DNA of 64,000 nucleotides from Pseudomonas sp. K2I15 (GCF_002204795.1 NZ_NIXO01000020.1:35933-99932); one strand, 5' to 3'. Numbered from the stretch's first letter, positions 53,028 to 63,800 are shown. Notes: generated by a model from the letters alone, not told the origin. Numbers and translations: made by a program.

Positions 53028-53410
53028 TGGAACTGCCAGCCGGTTTGACCCACAGCGCTTTCAGCGAACTCATTGGCTGCCGCCTGCAACGCCTGGAAAC
53101 CGGTGTTGCCGAGGTGGCCATGACCCTGGAACCGCAACTGCGCAACCGCGCTGGCAAGCTCCATGGCGGGGCGATCTTCAGCCTGGTGGACATTGCCATG
53201 GGGCTGGCCTGTTCCAGCTCCCATGGTTTCGACCAGCAGAGCGCGACCATCGAATGCAAAATCAACTACATCCGCGCCGTTTCCGACGGCGATGTGCTGT
53301 GCACGGCCCGGGTGATTCACCCCGGCCGGCGCACGTTGGTGGTCGAGGCTGACGTGTACCAGGACGAAAAACTGGTCGCAAAAGCACAAGGCACCTTCGC
53401 TGTCCTATAG
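53027..53410 (+). CDS. PaaI-type thioesterase
   Basis: The 127-residue hot-dog protein has LRNRAGKLHGGAIFSLVDIA, the PaaI signature with the HGG box. It shares one base with the tex stop (TAATG), so its translation is coupled to tex. Members hydrolyse acyl-CoA thioesters; substrate unknown. Confidence 0.9.
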   Translation: MELPAGLTHSAFSELIGCRLQRLETGVAEVAMTLEPQLRNRAGKLHGGAIFSLVDIAMGLACSSSHGFDQQSATIECKINYIRAVSDGDVLCTARVIHPGRRTLVVEADVYQDEKLVAKAQGTFAVL

Positions 53411-53624
53411 CTCCCTGTCATCGATTTGAGTTAATTTCGGCGCTTCGAAAGTTGCGCCGAACTTTTCTTCGTGCGCGACGGCCAGAATCAGGGACGAGGG
53501 CGGCTGTTTCAGAGTGGGTCAATCCGGCTCAAAAACCAGGCGATAACGCCAGTTTCCACTTCACCCTTGTAGACCGTCCTGACCACCCCCATATTGGGGC
53601 GACTGACGCGTGAAGGAATCCAAC

Positions 53625-55208
53625 TTGAGCGAACTTCTCAACCGCCGCCTGGCCTTGCTCGGCAAGCACGAACACCTCTCTTTGCTCGAGCAATGCCTGC
53701 ACGGCATCGAGCGCGAATGCCTGCGCGTCACCGATGAGGGCCGACTGGCACAAACGCCGCATCCCGAGGCGTTGGGCGCTGCACTGACCCACGAACAAAT
53801 CACCACCGACTATTCCGAGTCGCTGCTTGAGTTCATCACGCCGGCCCTGCCTGACCCGGCAGAAACCCTGAGCAGCCTCGACAAGATCCATCGTTTTGCC
53901 TACAGCAAGCTCGGCAACGAGTACCTGTGGAGTCCATCGATGCCGTGCCCGTTGCCGGCCGAGGAAGATATTCCGATTGCCTACTACGGCACCTCCAACA
54001 TCGGACAGCTCAAGTACGTGTATCGCAAGGGTCTGGCCCTGCGTTACGGCAAGACCATGCAGTGCATCGCCGGGATCCACTACAACTTTTCCCTGCCGGA
54101 AGCGCTATGGCCGCTGCTCAAGGAAGCCGAAGGCTTCGTGGGCACCGACCGGGATTACCAGTCCACGGCCTATATCGCGCTGATCCGTAACTTTCGCCGT
54201 TACAGCTGGCTGCTGATGTACCTGTTCGGCGCCTCGCCAGCGCTGGACGCGGGCTTCCTGCGTGGTCGCTCGCACCAACTCGAAGTGCTGGACGCCGACA
54301 CCCTGTACCTGCCGTACGCCACCAGCCTGCGCATGAGCGACCTGGGTTACCAGAGCAACGCCCAGGCCGGCCTGACGCCGTGCTACAACGACCTGGCGAG
54401 CTACACCGACAGCCTGCGCGAAGCGGTGGCGACGCCCTACGCGCCGTATGTCGAAGTCGGCACCCATAAGGACGGTGAATGGGTACAGCTCAACACCAAC
54501 ATCCTGCAGATCGAAAACGAGTACTACTCCAACATCCGTCCCAAGCGTGTGACCTACACCGGCGAACGGCCGATCCAGGCGCTGGTGGCCCGTGGCATTC
54601 AGTACATCGAAGTGCGCTGCCTGGACATCAACCCGTTCCTGCCGATGGGCATCGACTTGCAAGAGTCGCGCTTCCTCGACGCGTTCCTGCTGTATTGCGC
54701 GCTGAATGACAGCCCGCTGTTCGCCAACAACGAGTGCGGCAACGCCACCTCCAACTTCCTCAGTGTGGTCAAGGAAGGTCGTCGCCCGGGCCTGCAATTG
54801 CAGCGCCGTGGCGAGTCGGTGGACATGAAGGAATGGGCCGCCGAGTTGCTGGAGCAGATTGCTCCGCTGGCAGCCCTGCTGGATCAGAGCCAGGGCATCA
54901 CTGAACACAGCCAGGCGCTGGACGCCCAGTTGGCGAAGGTCAAGGATTCGTCCCTGACCCCGTCAGCCCAGGTGTTGGCGGCGATGAGCGAGCGTAAAGA
55001 GAGCTTTGCACAGTTCTCCCTGCATCAGAGCCAGGTGCATGCCGAGTACTTCCGCAGCGAGCCGTTAAAGGCTGAGGAACAGGCACGCTTTGAGGAGCTG
55101 GCGCGCAATTCGCTGGCGCAGCAGGCGGAACTGGAACAGAACGAAGTGGGCGATTTTGACGTGTTTGTCGGGTCGTACCAGGCGAGTATTCTGGCGATCA
55201 GTAACTAA
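53625..55208 (+). CDS. gshA: Glutamate-cysteine ligase
   Basis: With the TTG start at 53625 (AAGGA seven bases upstream) the enzyme has 527 residues. A GTG at 53610 would add five. It makes gamma-glutamylcysteine, the first step of glutathione synthesis. Family signatures include [43 protein letters not shown] and [15 protein letters not shown]. Gene order tex-thioesterase-gshA is as in other pseudomonads. Confidence 0.95.
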   Translation: MSELLNRRLALLGKHEHLSLLEQCLHGIERECLRVTDEGRLAQTPHPEALGAALTHEQITTDYSESLLEFITPALPDPAETLSSLDKIHRFAYSKLGNEYLWSPSMPCPLPAEEDIPIAYYGTSNIGQLKYVYRKGLALRYGKTMQCIAGIHYNFSLPEALWPLLKEAEGFVGTDRDYQSTAYIALIRNFRRYSWLLMYLFGASPALDAGFLRGRSHQLEVLDADTLYLPYATSLRMSDLGYQSNAQAGLTPCYNDLASYTDSLREAVATPYAPYVEVGTHKDGEWVQLNTNILQIENEYYSNIRPKRVTYTGERPIQALVARGIQYIEVRCLDINPFLPMGIDLQESRFLDAFLLYCALNDSPLFANNECGNATSNFLSVVKEGRRPGLQLQRRGESVDMKEWAAELLEQIAPLAALLDQSQGITEHSQALDAQLAKVKDSSLTPSAQVLAAMSERKESFAQFSLHQSQVHAEYFRSEPLKAEEQARFEELARNSLAQQAELEQNEVGDFDVFVGSYQASILAISN

Positions 55209-55223
55209 CAAATCGCAACCTGG

Positions 55224-55322
55224 TGTAGGAGTGAGCTTGCTCGCGAAAAACCTGAGAACAACGCGTGCATCCAGACAGCACGCGTTACCGTTGACGTTTT
55301 TCGCGAGCAAGCTCGCTCCTAC
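55224..55322. repeat. REP pair (inverted)
   Basis: TGTAGGAGTGAGCTTGCTCG at the left and CGAGCAAGCTCGCTCCTACA at the right flank about 55 bases that include a further small dyad (AACGCGTGC and GCACGCGTT). It lies between gshA and tauA. Confidence 0.88.
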
Positions 55323-55402
55323 ATAAGCTAATTCGAAAATGTTATTTATTTTCGGATTCTTAGATCATTTAGTCTTCTCAAACGCCGACCTCCGGCCGCC
55401 TG

Positions 55403-56395
55403 ATGAGGACTTCCCCCTTGAAACTGCACTTCCCCCTTCGCCTCTTGGCGGCGTTGTCCCTGGCCGGTGCCAGCCTGTTTGCCCAGGCCGCCGACGTCAC
55501 CATCGCTTACCAGACCACCGTGGACCCGGCGAAAGTCGCCCAGGCCGACGGCGCATACGAAAAAGCCACCCACGCCAAGATCGACTGGCGCAAATTCGAC
55601 AACGGGGCCGACATCATCGCCGCCATCGCTTCCGGCGACGTGCAGATCGGCTACCTTGGTTCCAGCCCGCTGACCGCTGCGGTTACCCGCAAGGTCCCGG
55701 TGGAAACCTTCCTGATCGCCACCCAGATCGGCGGCGCCGAAGCCCTGGTGGCGCGCAACGGTTCCGGGATCAACAGCCCGCAGGACCTGATCGGCAAGAA
55801 AGTCGCCGTGCCGTTCGTTTCCACCGGCCACTACAGCCTGCTGGCCGCGTTGAAGCACTGGAACATCGACCCTTCGAAAGTGACCATCCTGAACCTCGCG
55901 CCGCCGGCCATCATCGCCGCCTGGAAGCGTGGTGATATCGACGCCACTTACGTGTGGGACCCAGCCCTGGGTGTAGCCAAGGAAAACGGCAAGGTGCTGA
56001 TCACCTCCGGCGAACTGGCCAAGTTTGGCGCACCGACGTTCGATGCCTGGATCGTGCGTAAGGATTTTGCCGAGAAGCACCCGGAAATCGTCACGGCTTT
56101 TGCCAAAGTCACCCTGGATGCCTACGCCGCTTACCGCAAAGACCCACAAGCCTGGCTGGCTGACAAAGGCAATGTCGACAAACTGGTGAAGCTCTCCGGG
56201 GCCAAGGCCAGCGATATTCCGCTGCTGCTGCAAGGCAACGTCTACCCGCTGGCGGCTGACCAGGTCACCTTGCTCGGCGCACCAACCACCAAGGCCGTCA
56301 CCGACACCGCCGCGTTCCTCAAGGAGCAAGGCAAGGTCGACGCCGTACTGCCGGACTACGCCCCGTACGTCAGCCCGAAGTTCATCACTAACTGA
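55403..56395 (+). CDS. tauA: Taurine ABC transporter substrate-binding protein
   Basis: The 330-residue precursor has a signal peptide (KLHFPLRLLAALSLAGASLF, cleavage after AQA). It continues with ADVTIAYQTTVDPAKVAQAD, the standard TauA start, and VAVPFVSTGHYSLLAALKHW. The ATG at 55403 has a weak ribosome binding site; a TTG at 55418 has a better one (TGAGGAC) and is a serious alternative. It captures taurine in the periplasm for TauBC. Confidence 0.94.
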   Translation: MRTSPLKLHFPLRLLAALSLAGASLFAQAADVTIAYQTTVDPAKVAQADGAYEKATHAKIDWRKFDNGADIIAAIASGDVQIGYLGSSPLTAAVTRKVPVETFLIATQIGGAEALVARNGSGINSPQDLIGKKVAVPFVSTGHYSLLAALKHWNIDPSKVTILNLAPPAIIAAWKRGDIDATYVWDPALGVAKENGKVLITSGELAKFGAPTFDAWIVRKDFAEKHPEIVTAFAKVTLDAYAAYRKDPQAWLADKGNVDKLVKLSGAKASDIPLLLQGNVYPLAADQVTLLGAPTTKAVTDTAAFLKEQGKVDAVLPDYAPYVSPKFITN

Positions 56396-56413
56396 TACCA
56401 GGAGTTAACCGCG

Positions 56414-57193
56414 ATGGCCTTGCTACAACTGGAGCGCATCAGCGCACAGTACCCAGGCAGCCCGGAGCCAGTACTGGCAGATATTTCCCTGAGCCTTGGG
56501 CCCCAGCAATTGCTGGTGGCCCTCGGCCCTTCCGGCAGTGGCAAGACCTCGCTGTTGAACCTGATTGCCGGTTTTGTCGAACCCAGCGCCGGGCGCATCA
56601 CCCTCGACGGTGTGCCGGTGAAAGGACCGAGCGCCGAACGCGGCGTGGTGTTCCAGGACGACGCCCTGCTGCCCTGGCAAGATGTACTGGCCAACGTCGG
56701 CTTCGGCCTGGAGTTGGCGGGCGTGCCCAAGGCCAAGCGCGAAATCCGCGCCCGGGAAATGCTCGCCCTGGTGGACCTCGCCGGTTTCGACAGTCGCCGC
56801 ATCTGGCAGCTCTCCGGTGGCCAGAAGCAACGCGTGGGCCTGGCCCGTGCGTTGGCCGCCGACCCACGCGTATTGCTGATGGACGAACCCTTCGGCGCCC
56901 TCGATGCCTTCACCCGCGAACAGATGCAGGAGCTGTTGCTGCAAGTCTGGCGGCGCACGGCCAAACCAGTCTTCCTGATTACCCACGACATTGAAGAAGC
57001 CGTATTTCTCGCCACGGATCTGATTCTGCTGGCGCCCAACCCCGGGCAGATCGTCGAGCGCCTGAGCCTGGACTTCGGCCAGCGCTATGCCGCTGGTGAG
57101 TCGGCACGGGCGATCAAGTCCGACCCGCGCTTTATCGAAACCCGCGAACACGTACTGGGCAAGGTGTTCTCCCAACGGCAGGTGTCCGCATGA
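56414..57193 (+). CDS. tauB: Taurine ABC transporter ATP-binding protein
   Basis: The 259-residue ATPase shows Walker [12 protein letters not shown], the ABC signature [16 protein letters not shown], Walker [13 protein letters not shown] and the His switch ITHD. It powers TauC. It starts 18 bases after tauA and overlaps tauC by four bases. Confidence 0.96.
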   Translation: MALLQLERISAQYPGSPEPVLADISLSLGPQQLLVALGPSGSGKTSLLNLIAGFVEPSAGRITLDGVPVKGPSAERGVVFQDDALLPWQDVLANVGFGLELAGVPKAKREIRAREMLALVDLAGFDSRRIWQLSGGQKQRVGLARALAADPRVLLMDEPFGALDAFTREQMQELLLQVWRRTAKPVFLITHDIEEAVFLATDLILLAPNPGQIVERLSLDFGQRYAAGESARAIKSDPRFIETREHVLGKVFSQRQVSA

Positions 57194-58020
57194 GCAGTTA
57201 CGAATTACCGGCCACCCGTACCGCGCAAACCCCGGTGGTGCCGGTGCGCCGCAGCCTGAGCACCCGCTGGATCAGCGTGTTGACCCTGCTCACCCTGGTC
57301 GCTATTTGGTGGGCCGTGACCGCCAGCGGACTGATCGAGCCGCTGTTCCTGCCACCGCCTTCGGCCGTACTGCAAAAAGGTTGGCTGCTGGCGACCACCG
57401 GCTACATGGACTCCACCCTGTGGCAGCACTTGGCCGCGAGCCTCAAGCGTATCGGCCTGGGCCTGGGCTTTGCCGTGCTGACGGCCGTGCCGGTGGGCAT
57501 TGCCATCGGCTCCAATCGCATCGCCCGGGGCATTCTCGATCCGCTGATCGAGTTCTACCGGCCGATTCCGCCCTTGGCATACCTGCCGCTGATCGTGATC
57601 TGGTGCGGCATCGGCGAGCTGTCCAAGGTGCTGCTGATCTACCTGGCGATTTTTGCACCGATCGCCATCGCTACCGCCACCGGCGTACGCACCGTCGACC
57701 CGGCCAAATTGCGTGCCGCGCAGTCCTTGGGCGCAACCCGTGCCCAGCTGATTCGCCATGTGATCCTGCCGAGCGCCCTGCCCGACATCCTCACCGGCGT
57801 GCGGATTGGCCTGGGTGTCGGTTGGTCGACCCTGGTGGCCGCAGAATTGATCGCCGCCACCAGCGGCCTGGGCTTTATGGTGCAGTCCGCCGCGCAGTTC
57901 CTGGTCACCGACGTGGTGGTACTGGGGATTCTGGTGATCGCGCTGATCGCCTTCGCCATGGAAATGGGCTTGCGTGCCCTGCAGCGCAAATTGGTGCCTT
58001 GGCATGGCCAGGCACACTAA
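57190..58020 (+). CDS. tauC: Taurine ABC transporter permease
   Basis: The 276-residue permease has six predicted membrane helices. The EAA-like coupling loop contains [20 protein letters not shown], where it contacts TauB. It forms the channel through which taurine enters. Confidence 0.95.
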   Translation: MSSYELPATRTAQTPVVPVRRSLSTRWISVLTLLTLVAIWWAVTASGLIEPLFLPPPSAVLQKGWLLATTGYMDSTLWQHLAASLKRIGLGLGFAVLTAVPVGIAIGSNRIARGILDPLIEFYRPIPPLAYLPLIVIWCGIGELSKVLLIYLAIFAPIAIATATGVRTVDPAKLRAAQSLGATRAQLIRHVILPSALPDILTGVRIGLGVGWSTLVAAELIAATSGLGFMVQSAAQFLVTDVVVLGILVIALIAFAMEMGLRALQRKLVPWHGQAH

Positions 58021-58042
58021 GCACCTCTTCGACGAGAACTGT

Positions 58043-58879
58043 ATGACCAGCCTGACCGTTACGCCTCTCAGCACCGCCCTTGGCGCCCAGATCAGTGGCG
58101 TCGACATTACCCAACCGCTGAACATCGAACACCGCGACGCCATCGAACAGGCGCTGCTCAAGCATTCGGTGTTGTTCTTCCGCAACCAGCCGATCAACCC
58201 GCAGCAACAGGCGCGGTTCGCGGCGAATTTCGGCGACCTGCACATTCACCCGATCTACCCCAACGTGCCGGAACAGCCTGAAGTGCTGATCCTCGACACC
58301 GCCGTGACCGACGTGCGCGACAACGCCATCTGGCATACCGACGTGACCTTCCTGCCAACGCCAGCCCTCGGCGCGGTACTCAGCGCCAAGCTGTTGCCGG
58401 AGTTCGGCGGCGATACGTTGTGGGCCAGCGGGATTGCGGCGTATGAGGCGTTGTCGGAGCCGTTTAAAAAATTGTTGGAGGGTTTGACGGCGACCCATGA
58501 CTTCACGCGCTCATTTCCCCTGGAGCGTTACGGCAACACGCCGGAAGACTTGGTACGCTGGGAAGAAGCCCGGCGCAAGAACCCGCCACTGTCCCATCCG
58601 GTGATTCGTACGCATCCGGTGAGTGGGCGTAAGTCGCTGTTCGTCAGTGATGGGTTCACCAGCAAGATCAACGAACTGGAACCGGCGGAAAGCGAGGCGG
58701 TGTTGAAACTGTTGTTTGCCCATGCCACCCGGCCGGAATTCACCATTCGATGGCGCTGGCAGGAAAATGACGTGGCGTTTTGGGATAACCGTGTGACCCA
58801 GCATTACGCGGTGGATGATTACCGGCCGCAACGGCGGGTGATGCATCGGGCGACGATTTTGGGGGATGTGCCGTTTTAG
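58043..58879 (+). CDS. tauD: Taurine dioxygenase
   Basis: The 278-residue enzyme starts at the ATG at 58043, 22 bases after tauC. It is a non-haem iron, 2-oxoglutarate-dependent dioxygenase that releases sulfite from taurine. Iron ligands are seen in WHTDVTF (HxD) and [14 protein letters not shown] (His); Arg in RRVMHRATI binds 2-oxoglutarate. The whole operon is normally expressed under sulfate limitation. Confidence 0.95.
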   Translation: MTSLTVTPLSTALGAQISGVDITQPLNIEHRDAIEQALLKHSVLFFRNQPINPQQQARFAANFGDLHIHPIYPNVPEQPEVLILDTAVTDVRDNAIWHTDVTFLPTPALGAVLSAKLLPEFGGDTLWASGIAAYEALSEPFKKLLEGLTATHDFTRSFPLERYGNTPEDLVRWEEARRKNPPLSHPVIRTHPVSGRKSLFVSDGFTSKINELEPAESEAVLKLLFAHATRPEFTIRWRWQENDVAFWDNRVTQHYAVDDYRPQRRVMHRATILGDVPF

Positions 58880-58896
58880 AAAGACCGCCACAGATC

Positions 58897-58926
58897 AAAT
58901 GTGGGAGCAAGCCCGCTCCCACATTT
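58897..58926. repeat. Compact REP palindrome
   Basis: AAATGTGGGAGCAAGCCCGC followed by TCCCACATTT is a REP pair collapsed to 30 bases by loss of the usual middle. It lies between convergent tauD and the aldo/keto reductase gene. Confidence 0.8.
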
Positions 58927-58934
58927 GTTGGTGT

Positions 58935-59972
58935 TTACTCAGCCGTAGACGGCTTTTCCCACAAGTTAATCCCGCCTTCACGGGCAAACCCGTCAATCTC
59001 CGCCAGTTCCTGCGCACTGAAGCTCAAATTCTGCAACGCCCCGACGTTTTCAATGATCTGCTCCGGCCGGCTCGCACCGATCAGGGCACTGGTGACCCGC
59101 GGATCACGCAACGTCCACGCCAACGCCATCTGCGCCAGGCTCTGGCCACGACGCTTGGCAATTTCATTCAGCGCACGTGCGTGGGCGATGTTGGCCTCGG
59201 ACAAATGCTTGGCCTGCAACGAACCACCACCCGGGCGGTTCACCCGTGCATCAGCCGGTACGCCGTTGAGGTATTTGTCGGTCAGCAAACCCTGCGCCAA
59301 TGGCGTGAACGCAATCACCCCGGCACCGAGTTCTTCGGTGGTGTCCAGCAGGTCTTTTTCCACCCAGCGATTGAGCAGGTTGTAGGCCGGCTGGTGGATC
59401 AGCAACGGGACTTTCCACTCTTGAAGCAGCGCGGCAATCTCCCGGGTTTTCACGCCGGAATAGGACGAAATGCCGATGTACAACGCCTTGCCCTGTTGCA
59501 CGGCGGTGGCCAGCGCGCTGGCGGTTTCTTCCAGTGGGGTGTCGGCATCAAAACGGTGGGAATAGAAGATATCCACGTAGTCGACGCCCAGGCGTTGCAG
59601 GCTTTGGTCGAGGCTCGCCAGTACGTACTTGCGCGAACCGCCGCCCTGGCCGTAAGGGCCTGGCCACATGTCCCAGCCGGCCTTGCTGGAGATGATCAGT
59701 TCATCGCGGTAATGCTTGAAATCTTCGCGCAGCAAACGGCCGAAGTTGATCTCGGCGCTGCCGTACGGAGGGCCATAGTTGTTGGCCAGGTCGAAGTGGT
59801 TGATACCCAGGTCGAACGCGGTGCGCAGCAGGGCGCGCTGGGTGTCGATCGGGGTGCTGTCGCCAAAGTTGTGCCACAGCCCCAGGGAGAGTGCCGGCAG
59901 CACTAATCCGCTGCGACCTACGCGGCGATAAGGAATAGATTCATAGCGGTTTTCGGCAGCAATGTAAGTCAT
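58935..59972 (-). CDS. mgrA: Aldo/keto reductase (L-glyceraldehyde 3-phosphate reductase type)
   Basis: The 345-residue NADPH-dependent reductase resembles E. coli YghZ. The catalytic tetrad is in FDLANNYG (Asp and Tyr), SSKAGW (Lys) and FYSHRFD (His). Length and the opening YRRVGRSGLVLPALSLGLWH fit. YghZ-type enzymes detoxify L-glyceraldehyde 3-phosphate and methylglyoxal. It is monocistronic. Confidence 0.9.
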   Translation of the reverse strand: MTYIAAENRYESIPYRRVGRSGLVLPALSLGLWHNFGDSTPIDTQRALLRTAFDLGINHFDLANNYGPPYGSAEINFGRLLREDFKHYRDELIISSKAGWDMWPGPYGQGGGSRKYVLASLDQSLQRLGVDYVDIFYSHRFDADTPLEETASALATAVQQGKALYIGISSYSGVKTREIAALLQEWKVPLLIHQPAYNLLNRWVEKDLLDTTEELGAGVIAFTPLAQGLLTDKYLNGVPADARVNRPGGGSLQAKHLSEANIAHARALNEIAKRRGQSLAQMALAWTLRDPRVTSALIGASRPEQIIENVGALQNLSFSAQELAEIDGFAREGGINLWEKPSTAE

Positions 59973-60000
59973 CGAATCCTCTCTTGGACTTGGGGCAAAT

Positions 60001-60032
60001 AAGGCCCGGGAATAAGCATATTCCCGGGCCTT
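60001..60032. terminator. Strong bidirectional terminator
   Basis: AAGGCCCGGGAAT (60001-60013) and ATTCCCGGGCCTT (60020-60032) form a perfect 13-pair stem. It ends the leftward porin transcript and isolates it from the reductase gene. Confidence 0.92.
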
Positions 60033-60081
60033 TTAAGCAGCTGAATCGCTTAAGTCTGCCTTTCCCTTTTACAGCAAAGTC

Positions 60082-61431
60082 CTACCAGAGTGGAACGATG
60101 TAGCTCACATAGAGGCGGTTTTCATCTTGCACAGTGGCACCGGTAATGTCCGGGCTGGCGTGGGCATTTCGCCATGTTACGCCGAGGCCTTTGAGGGTGC
60201 CGGTCGGTACCTGGTAGGCCAGGGTGATGTTACGTTCCCATTCGCTGGTAGTGCCCTGCGTTGTGCGGATGTCATCACCGTGTGCGTAGGAAGTGGCGAA
60301 CGTCAGGCCATTGAGACCGAGCTTGCCGAAGTCATATTTGTACTGCGCCAGCCACGTACGCTCGCCGGCGTGCTGGAACTTGTTCAGTTGCATGTTGGTG
60401 AGTGCCGGGGTGTCGGCGCCTGAGCCCGGTCCCTGGTTGCTGGCACCGCTGTTCAGGCCGGAATCCAAATACGGAAAGTCGCTGTCGCCGCTGTTTTTCT
60501 GGATGCCCAGGCCGACGGTATGGCCATCCAGGCTGTAGCTTTCCAGCAGGCTGACGGTGGACTGGTTGATGCGGCCCTTGGAGGTGCCGTCGCCGTACAG
60601 GCCGGCGGCGGAATAGTCTTTGTCACCGGAGGCGTTTTCACCCACGCCCAGGCTGCGGTACAGGCGCACGTCGGTGTCGATCGCGCCAACAGGCAAGGCG
60701 TCATGGCGCTTGGCACCGAGGAAGAACTGCTGGTAGTAATCCTCGAGGTTCGAATACCACAGGCTGACGGTGGTGTCCGGCAAACCCTTGTAGTCCGCGC
60801 CGCCGTAGAGGAAGCGATCGCTCTCTTTGGTGCCGCCGGCGGTGATCATGCCCTGGTCGCCGGTTTCGTTGCGGATCTTGGTCTTGAGGATGTCACCGGC
60901 GGTAAAGGTGAAGTCGGTCAAGTCCTTGGAAACCAGTTGCACGCCGGTGTTGGTCTGCTGGTACAGGCGGCCGTCGGTGTTGGCCAGGACCGGGTTGTTG
61001 CCGTACAGCGTACCAACGCGCAATTCATCCTGGGCGAAGCGCATCTTGAAGGTCGGGCTGAGCACGCCGAACTGGTCGGCGGACTTGCCGTCATCCAGCG
61101 GGAACATGCTGCCGGGGTAGCGACCCTGGTGATCCTTGTCGCCCAGGTCGCCGCCGGAATCCAGTTTCAAACCGTAGAACGCCTGCAAGTCCAGGCCAAA
61201 GCCCACCGGGCCATCGGTGTAGCCAGACTTGAAGTTGAACTCGAAACCCTGGCCCCAATCACGAATGCTGTGGGCCTTGGCATTGCTGTTCACCACATCG
61301 CGCCCCTGCTGATTGAGGTAGCGGTTCAGCAGGGTCACATCGGCGTGGCTGTCATCGATAAAATCGGCGTGGGCGGACAGCATAAAGCTCGCCATGGCGG
61401 CACCCACCATGGGGCTTAATAACGTCTTCAT
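60082..61431 (-). CDS. OprD-family outer-membrane porin
   Basis: The 449-residue precursor has a signal peptide (VGAAMASFMLSAHA). It continues DFIDDSHADVTLLNRYLNQQ, the OprD opening, then IRDWGQGFEFNFKSGYTDGP, and a C-terminal strand RLYVSYIVPLW. The last residue is Trp rather than Phe, which is tolerated in the family. It shows only moderate similarity by eye to the first porin at 10228. Substrate unknown; its neighbour betT hints at a quaternary amine or related compound, but this is speculation. Confidence 0.92.
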   Translation of the reverse strand: MKTLLSPMVGAAMASFMLSAHADFIDDSHADVTLLNRYLNQQGRDVVNSNAKAHSIRDWGQGFEFNFKSGYTDGPVGFGLDLQAFYGLKLDSGGDLGDKDHQGRYPGSMFPLDDGKSADQFGVLSPTFKMRFAQDELRVGTLYGNNPVLANTDGRLYQQTNTGVQLVSKDLTDFTFTAGDILKTKIRNETGDQGMITAGGTKESDRFLYGGADYKGLPDTTVSLWYSNLEDYYQQFFLGAKRHDALPVGAIDTDVRLYRSLGVGENASGDKDYSAAGLYGDGTSKGRINQSTVSLLESYSLDGHTVGLGIQKNSGDSDFPYLDSGLNSGASNQGPGSGADTPALTNMQLNKFQHAGERTWLAQYKYDFGKLGLNGLTFATSYAHGDDIRTTQGTTSEWERNITLAYQVPTGTLKGLGVTWRNAHASPDITGATVQDENRLYVSYIVPLW

Positions 61432-61642
61432 TGGTACCGGTCTCCGTCACTGTTCTGAAATGAAAGCGTCAAACGCTTCACACAATTAGGCGATGGCCAT
61501 GTGACAGTTCGGAGTCAAAACACCCTTTACCCGGATGAAATTAAGTTTAAGAAACCCCTCAAGCACGGGGGTTAGCGGGCGTTGGCGAGCACTTCAGCTC
61601 GCCAATGGCGGATGGGTTCGCAGGAGAGACAAGGAGCGAAAA

Positions 61643-61672
61643 AGGCCCTGTTCGAGGTATTGAACAGGGCCT
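61643..61672 (-). terminator. Terminator of the BetT-type gene
   Basis: AGGCCCTGTTC (61643-61653) pairs perfectly with GAACAGGGCCT (61662-61672). A run of A on the plus strand gives a T tail for leftward transcription. It lies just after the betT stop at 61680. Confidence 0.9.
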
Positions 61673-61679
61673 GAGCCGT

Positions 61680-63680
61680 TTAGCGAACCAGGTGCAGGAA
61701 CTGCATGTGCCGTTCGTACTGGTCGAGGATGTCGTTGATGATCTGCTCCTTGGTGTAGCCCACCAGGTCGTAGTCCTGGCTGCCCTCACTCAAGTGCACT
61801 TCCGCGCGGTAGTAGCGGCGGTTGTTGAGCTGCTTGGAGCCCATGCCGCCCCGTGCAAATGACGGGGTGAAATAGCCACGCATCTGCACCTGGTACACGA
61901 ACGGATGCTGTTCGCCGTGGCCGATCTCCAGGCTGACGCTGTCGTTGGCCGGGTCCGGCTGGGCGACCACGTTCAGGCCCTTCTCGACGAATACCGCCGT
62001 CACTTCTTCAATGGCCGGGCGCACCGTGGTCTCAAGGAAACGGTACACCTCATCCCGTGACGGGAAATGCACCGCCTGGCTCAAGCGCTGGCGCCAACCG
62101 CCTGTGCCCTTGCGTGAGCCCGACACCGGCGCGAGGGAATGCAGCTGCGCGATCTGCTTCTGCGACTCAAGGTAGAACGCCTTGTGCAGCCCCCACATCA
62201 TCAGCAGCAAAATCATCGAGAACGGCAGCGAGGTCAGCACCACGGCGGATTTGAGCGAGTCGATGCTGCCGGCAAACAGCAGCGCGCTGGTCACCAACGC
62301 CGTCATCGCGCCCCAGAACACCCGTAGCCACTTCGGCCCGTCTTCATCGGCGTTGCCGCCTTTGGCCGACAAGGTCGAGAGCACCACGGTGCCGGAGTCG
62401 GCAGACGTAACGAAGAACACGAAGCTGATAAACACCGTGACCGCGATGACCGTCTTGCTCCACGGGTAGGTTTCCAGCAGCAGGTAGAGGCTCATCGAAG
62501 GATCATCGATGGCCGACTGGCCGAGCGCCGTGAGGCCGTGGTTGAGCACCTGGTCGATGGCGCTGTTGCCGAAGATCGACATCCACGCCAGGGTGAAGCC
62601 GAGCGGGATCAACAGCACGCCAAAGACGAATTCACGGATGGTACGGCCGCGGGAAATACGTGCGATAAACAGGCCCACGAACGGCGACCATGCGATCCAC
62701 CAGGCCCAATAAAACACGGTCCAACCACCCAGCCAGTCGCTGGGTTTGTCGTAGGCGTAGAGGTCGAAACTCTTGGTCGGCAAGGCGCCGAGGTAGTCGC
62801 CGATGTTCTGGATCAGGGTGTTGAGCAAGTGCTGGGTGGGCCCGGCAAACAACACGAACAGCAGCAGCGCACAGGCCAGCAGCATGTTGATGTCGGACAT
62901 CACCCGCACGCCCTTGTCGACGCCGGAGACGGCCACCAGGATCGCCGCGCCCATCATCAAGGTGATGAGGCCGACCTGGATCCACTGGGTGTGGGCCACG
63001 CCGAACAGGTAGTCCAGCCCGGAGTTGAGGTGCAACACGCCAAAGCCCATGTCGGCACCAAGGCCGAACACCGTGGCGATGATGCCGAAGCCATCCACCG
63101 CATACCCGATGGGGCCGTTGATGCGCTTGCCGATCAGCGGGTACAGCGCCGAGCGCAACGCCAGAGGCAGGTTATGCCGGTAGGCGAAGTACGCCAGGGC
63201 CATGCCGACGAAGGCGAACACGCCCCAGCCATGCAGGCCCCAGTGCAGAAACAGGATCTGCATGGCCTGACGCGCAGCATCACCGTTCAAAGCCTCGCCC
63301 TGGGGCGGCTGCACCAGGTGCGTCAGCGGCTCGGAAACGCAGAAGAAGAACAGCGTGATGCTGATCCCGGCGGCGAACAGCATGCCAGCCCAGGACAGGT
63401 AACTGAATTCGGGCTCGTCGTGGTCGGCACCGAGTTTGATCTTGCCGTAGCCCGATAACGCGGTGACCACCACGAAGACCAGATACAGGGTCATCGCCAG
63501 CATGTAGTACCAGCCGACCGTATTGGCCGCCCAGTTTTGTGCCGCCAGCAGCCAGGCGCCGGCTTGTTCGGGGATAGCGATGACGGTCAGGCCAAACAGC
63601 AGGATGAAGCTCGCGGCGAAGTAAAACACCGGCGGATTCATGCGGACCTGACCGCTGGAAGGTGTGGACGATGCACTCAT
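61680..63680 (-). CDS. betT: BCCT-family choline/betaine transporter
   Basis: The 666-residue transporter has twelve predicted membrane helices in the first 500 residues. The BCCT signature GWTVFYWAWWIAWSPFVG lies near 330. A cytoplasmic tail of about 160 residues follows, as in BetT proteins that sense osmotic strength. It would import choline or betaine with protons or sodium. Identification as BetT rests on length and the long tail; a carnitine or other betaine specificity is possible. Confidence 0.9.
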   Translation of the reverse strand: MSASSTPSSGQVRMNPPVFYFAASFILLFGLTVIAIPEQAGAWLLAAQNWAANTVGWYYMLAMTLYLVFVVVTALSGYGKIKLGADHDEPEFSYLSWAGMLFAAGISITLFFFCVSEPLTHLVQPPQGEALNGDAARQAMQILFLHWGLHGWGVFAFVGMALAYFAYRHNLPLALRSALYPLIGKRINGPIGYAVDGFGIIATVFGLGADMGFGVLHLNSGLDYLFGVAHTQWIQVGLITLMMGAAILVAVSGVDKGVRVMSDINMLLACALLLFVLFAGPTQHLLNTLIQNIGDYLGALPTKSFDLYAYDKPSDWLGGWTVFYWAWWIAWSPFVGLFIARISRGRTIREFVFGVLLIPLGFTLAWMSIFGNSAIDQVLNHGLTALGQSAIDDPSMSLYLLLETYPWSKTVIAVTVFISFVFFVTSADSGTVVLSTLSAKGGNADEDGPKWLRVFWGAMTALVTSALLFAGSIDSLKSAVVLTSLPFSMILLLMMWGLHKAFYLESQKQIAQLHSLAPVSGSRKGTGGWRQRLSQAVHFPSRDEVYRFLETTVRPAIEEVTAVFVEKGLNVVAQPDPANDSVSLEIGHGEQHPFVYQVQMRGYFTPSFARGGMGSKQLNNRRYYRAEVHLSEGSQDYDLVGYTKEQIINDILDQYERHMQFLHLVR

Positions 63681-63772
63681 GAAGGGCGCACCTCAAGGGT
63701 GTGGGATGTGGCTGTAAAAAACGGACTCAGCAAAGGTAAGCCTCCTGTTGTGAGCGGGCAGCGAACCACCGA

Positions 63773-63800
63773 TTTAACTTGAACGAACAGTCAAGTTAAA
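63773..63800. promoter_or_regulatory. Operator-like dyad upstream of betT
   Basis: TTTAACTTGA (63773-63782) and TCAAGTTAAA (63791-63800) are perfect ten-base arms with an eight-base centre (ACGAACAG), 93 bases before the betT start. The size suits a TetR-family dimer such as BetI, which controls choline genes; no betI gene is in the window. Confidence 0.55.

Noticed and set aside
61559..61789. Small leftward ORF after betT
   Set aside because: It runs through the betT end and its terminator in another frame and has low-complexity Thr/Ser/Arg composition.
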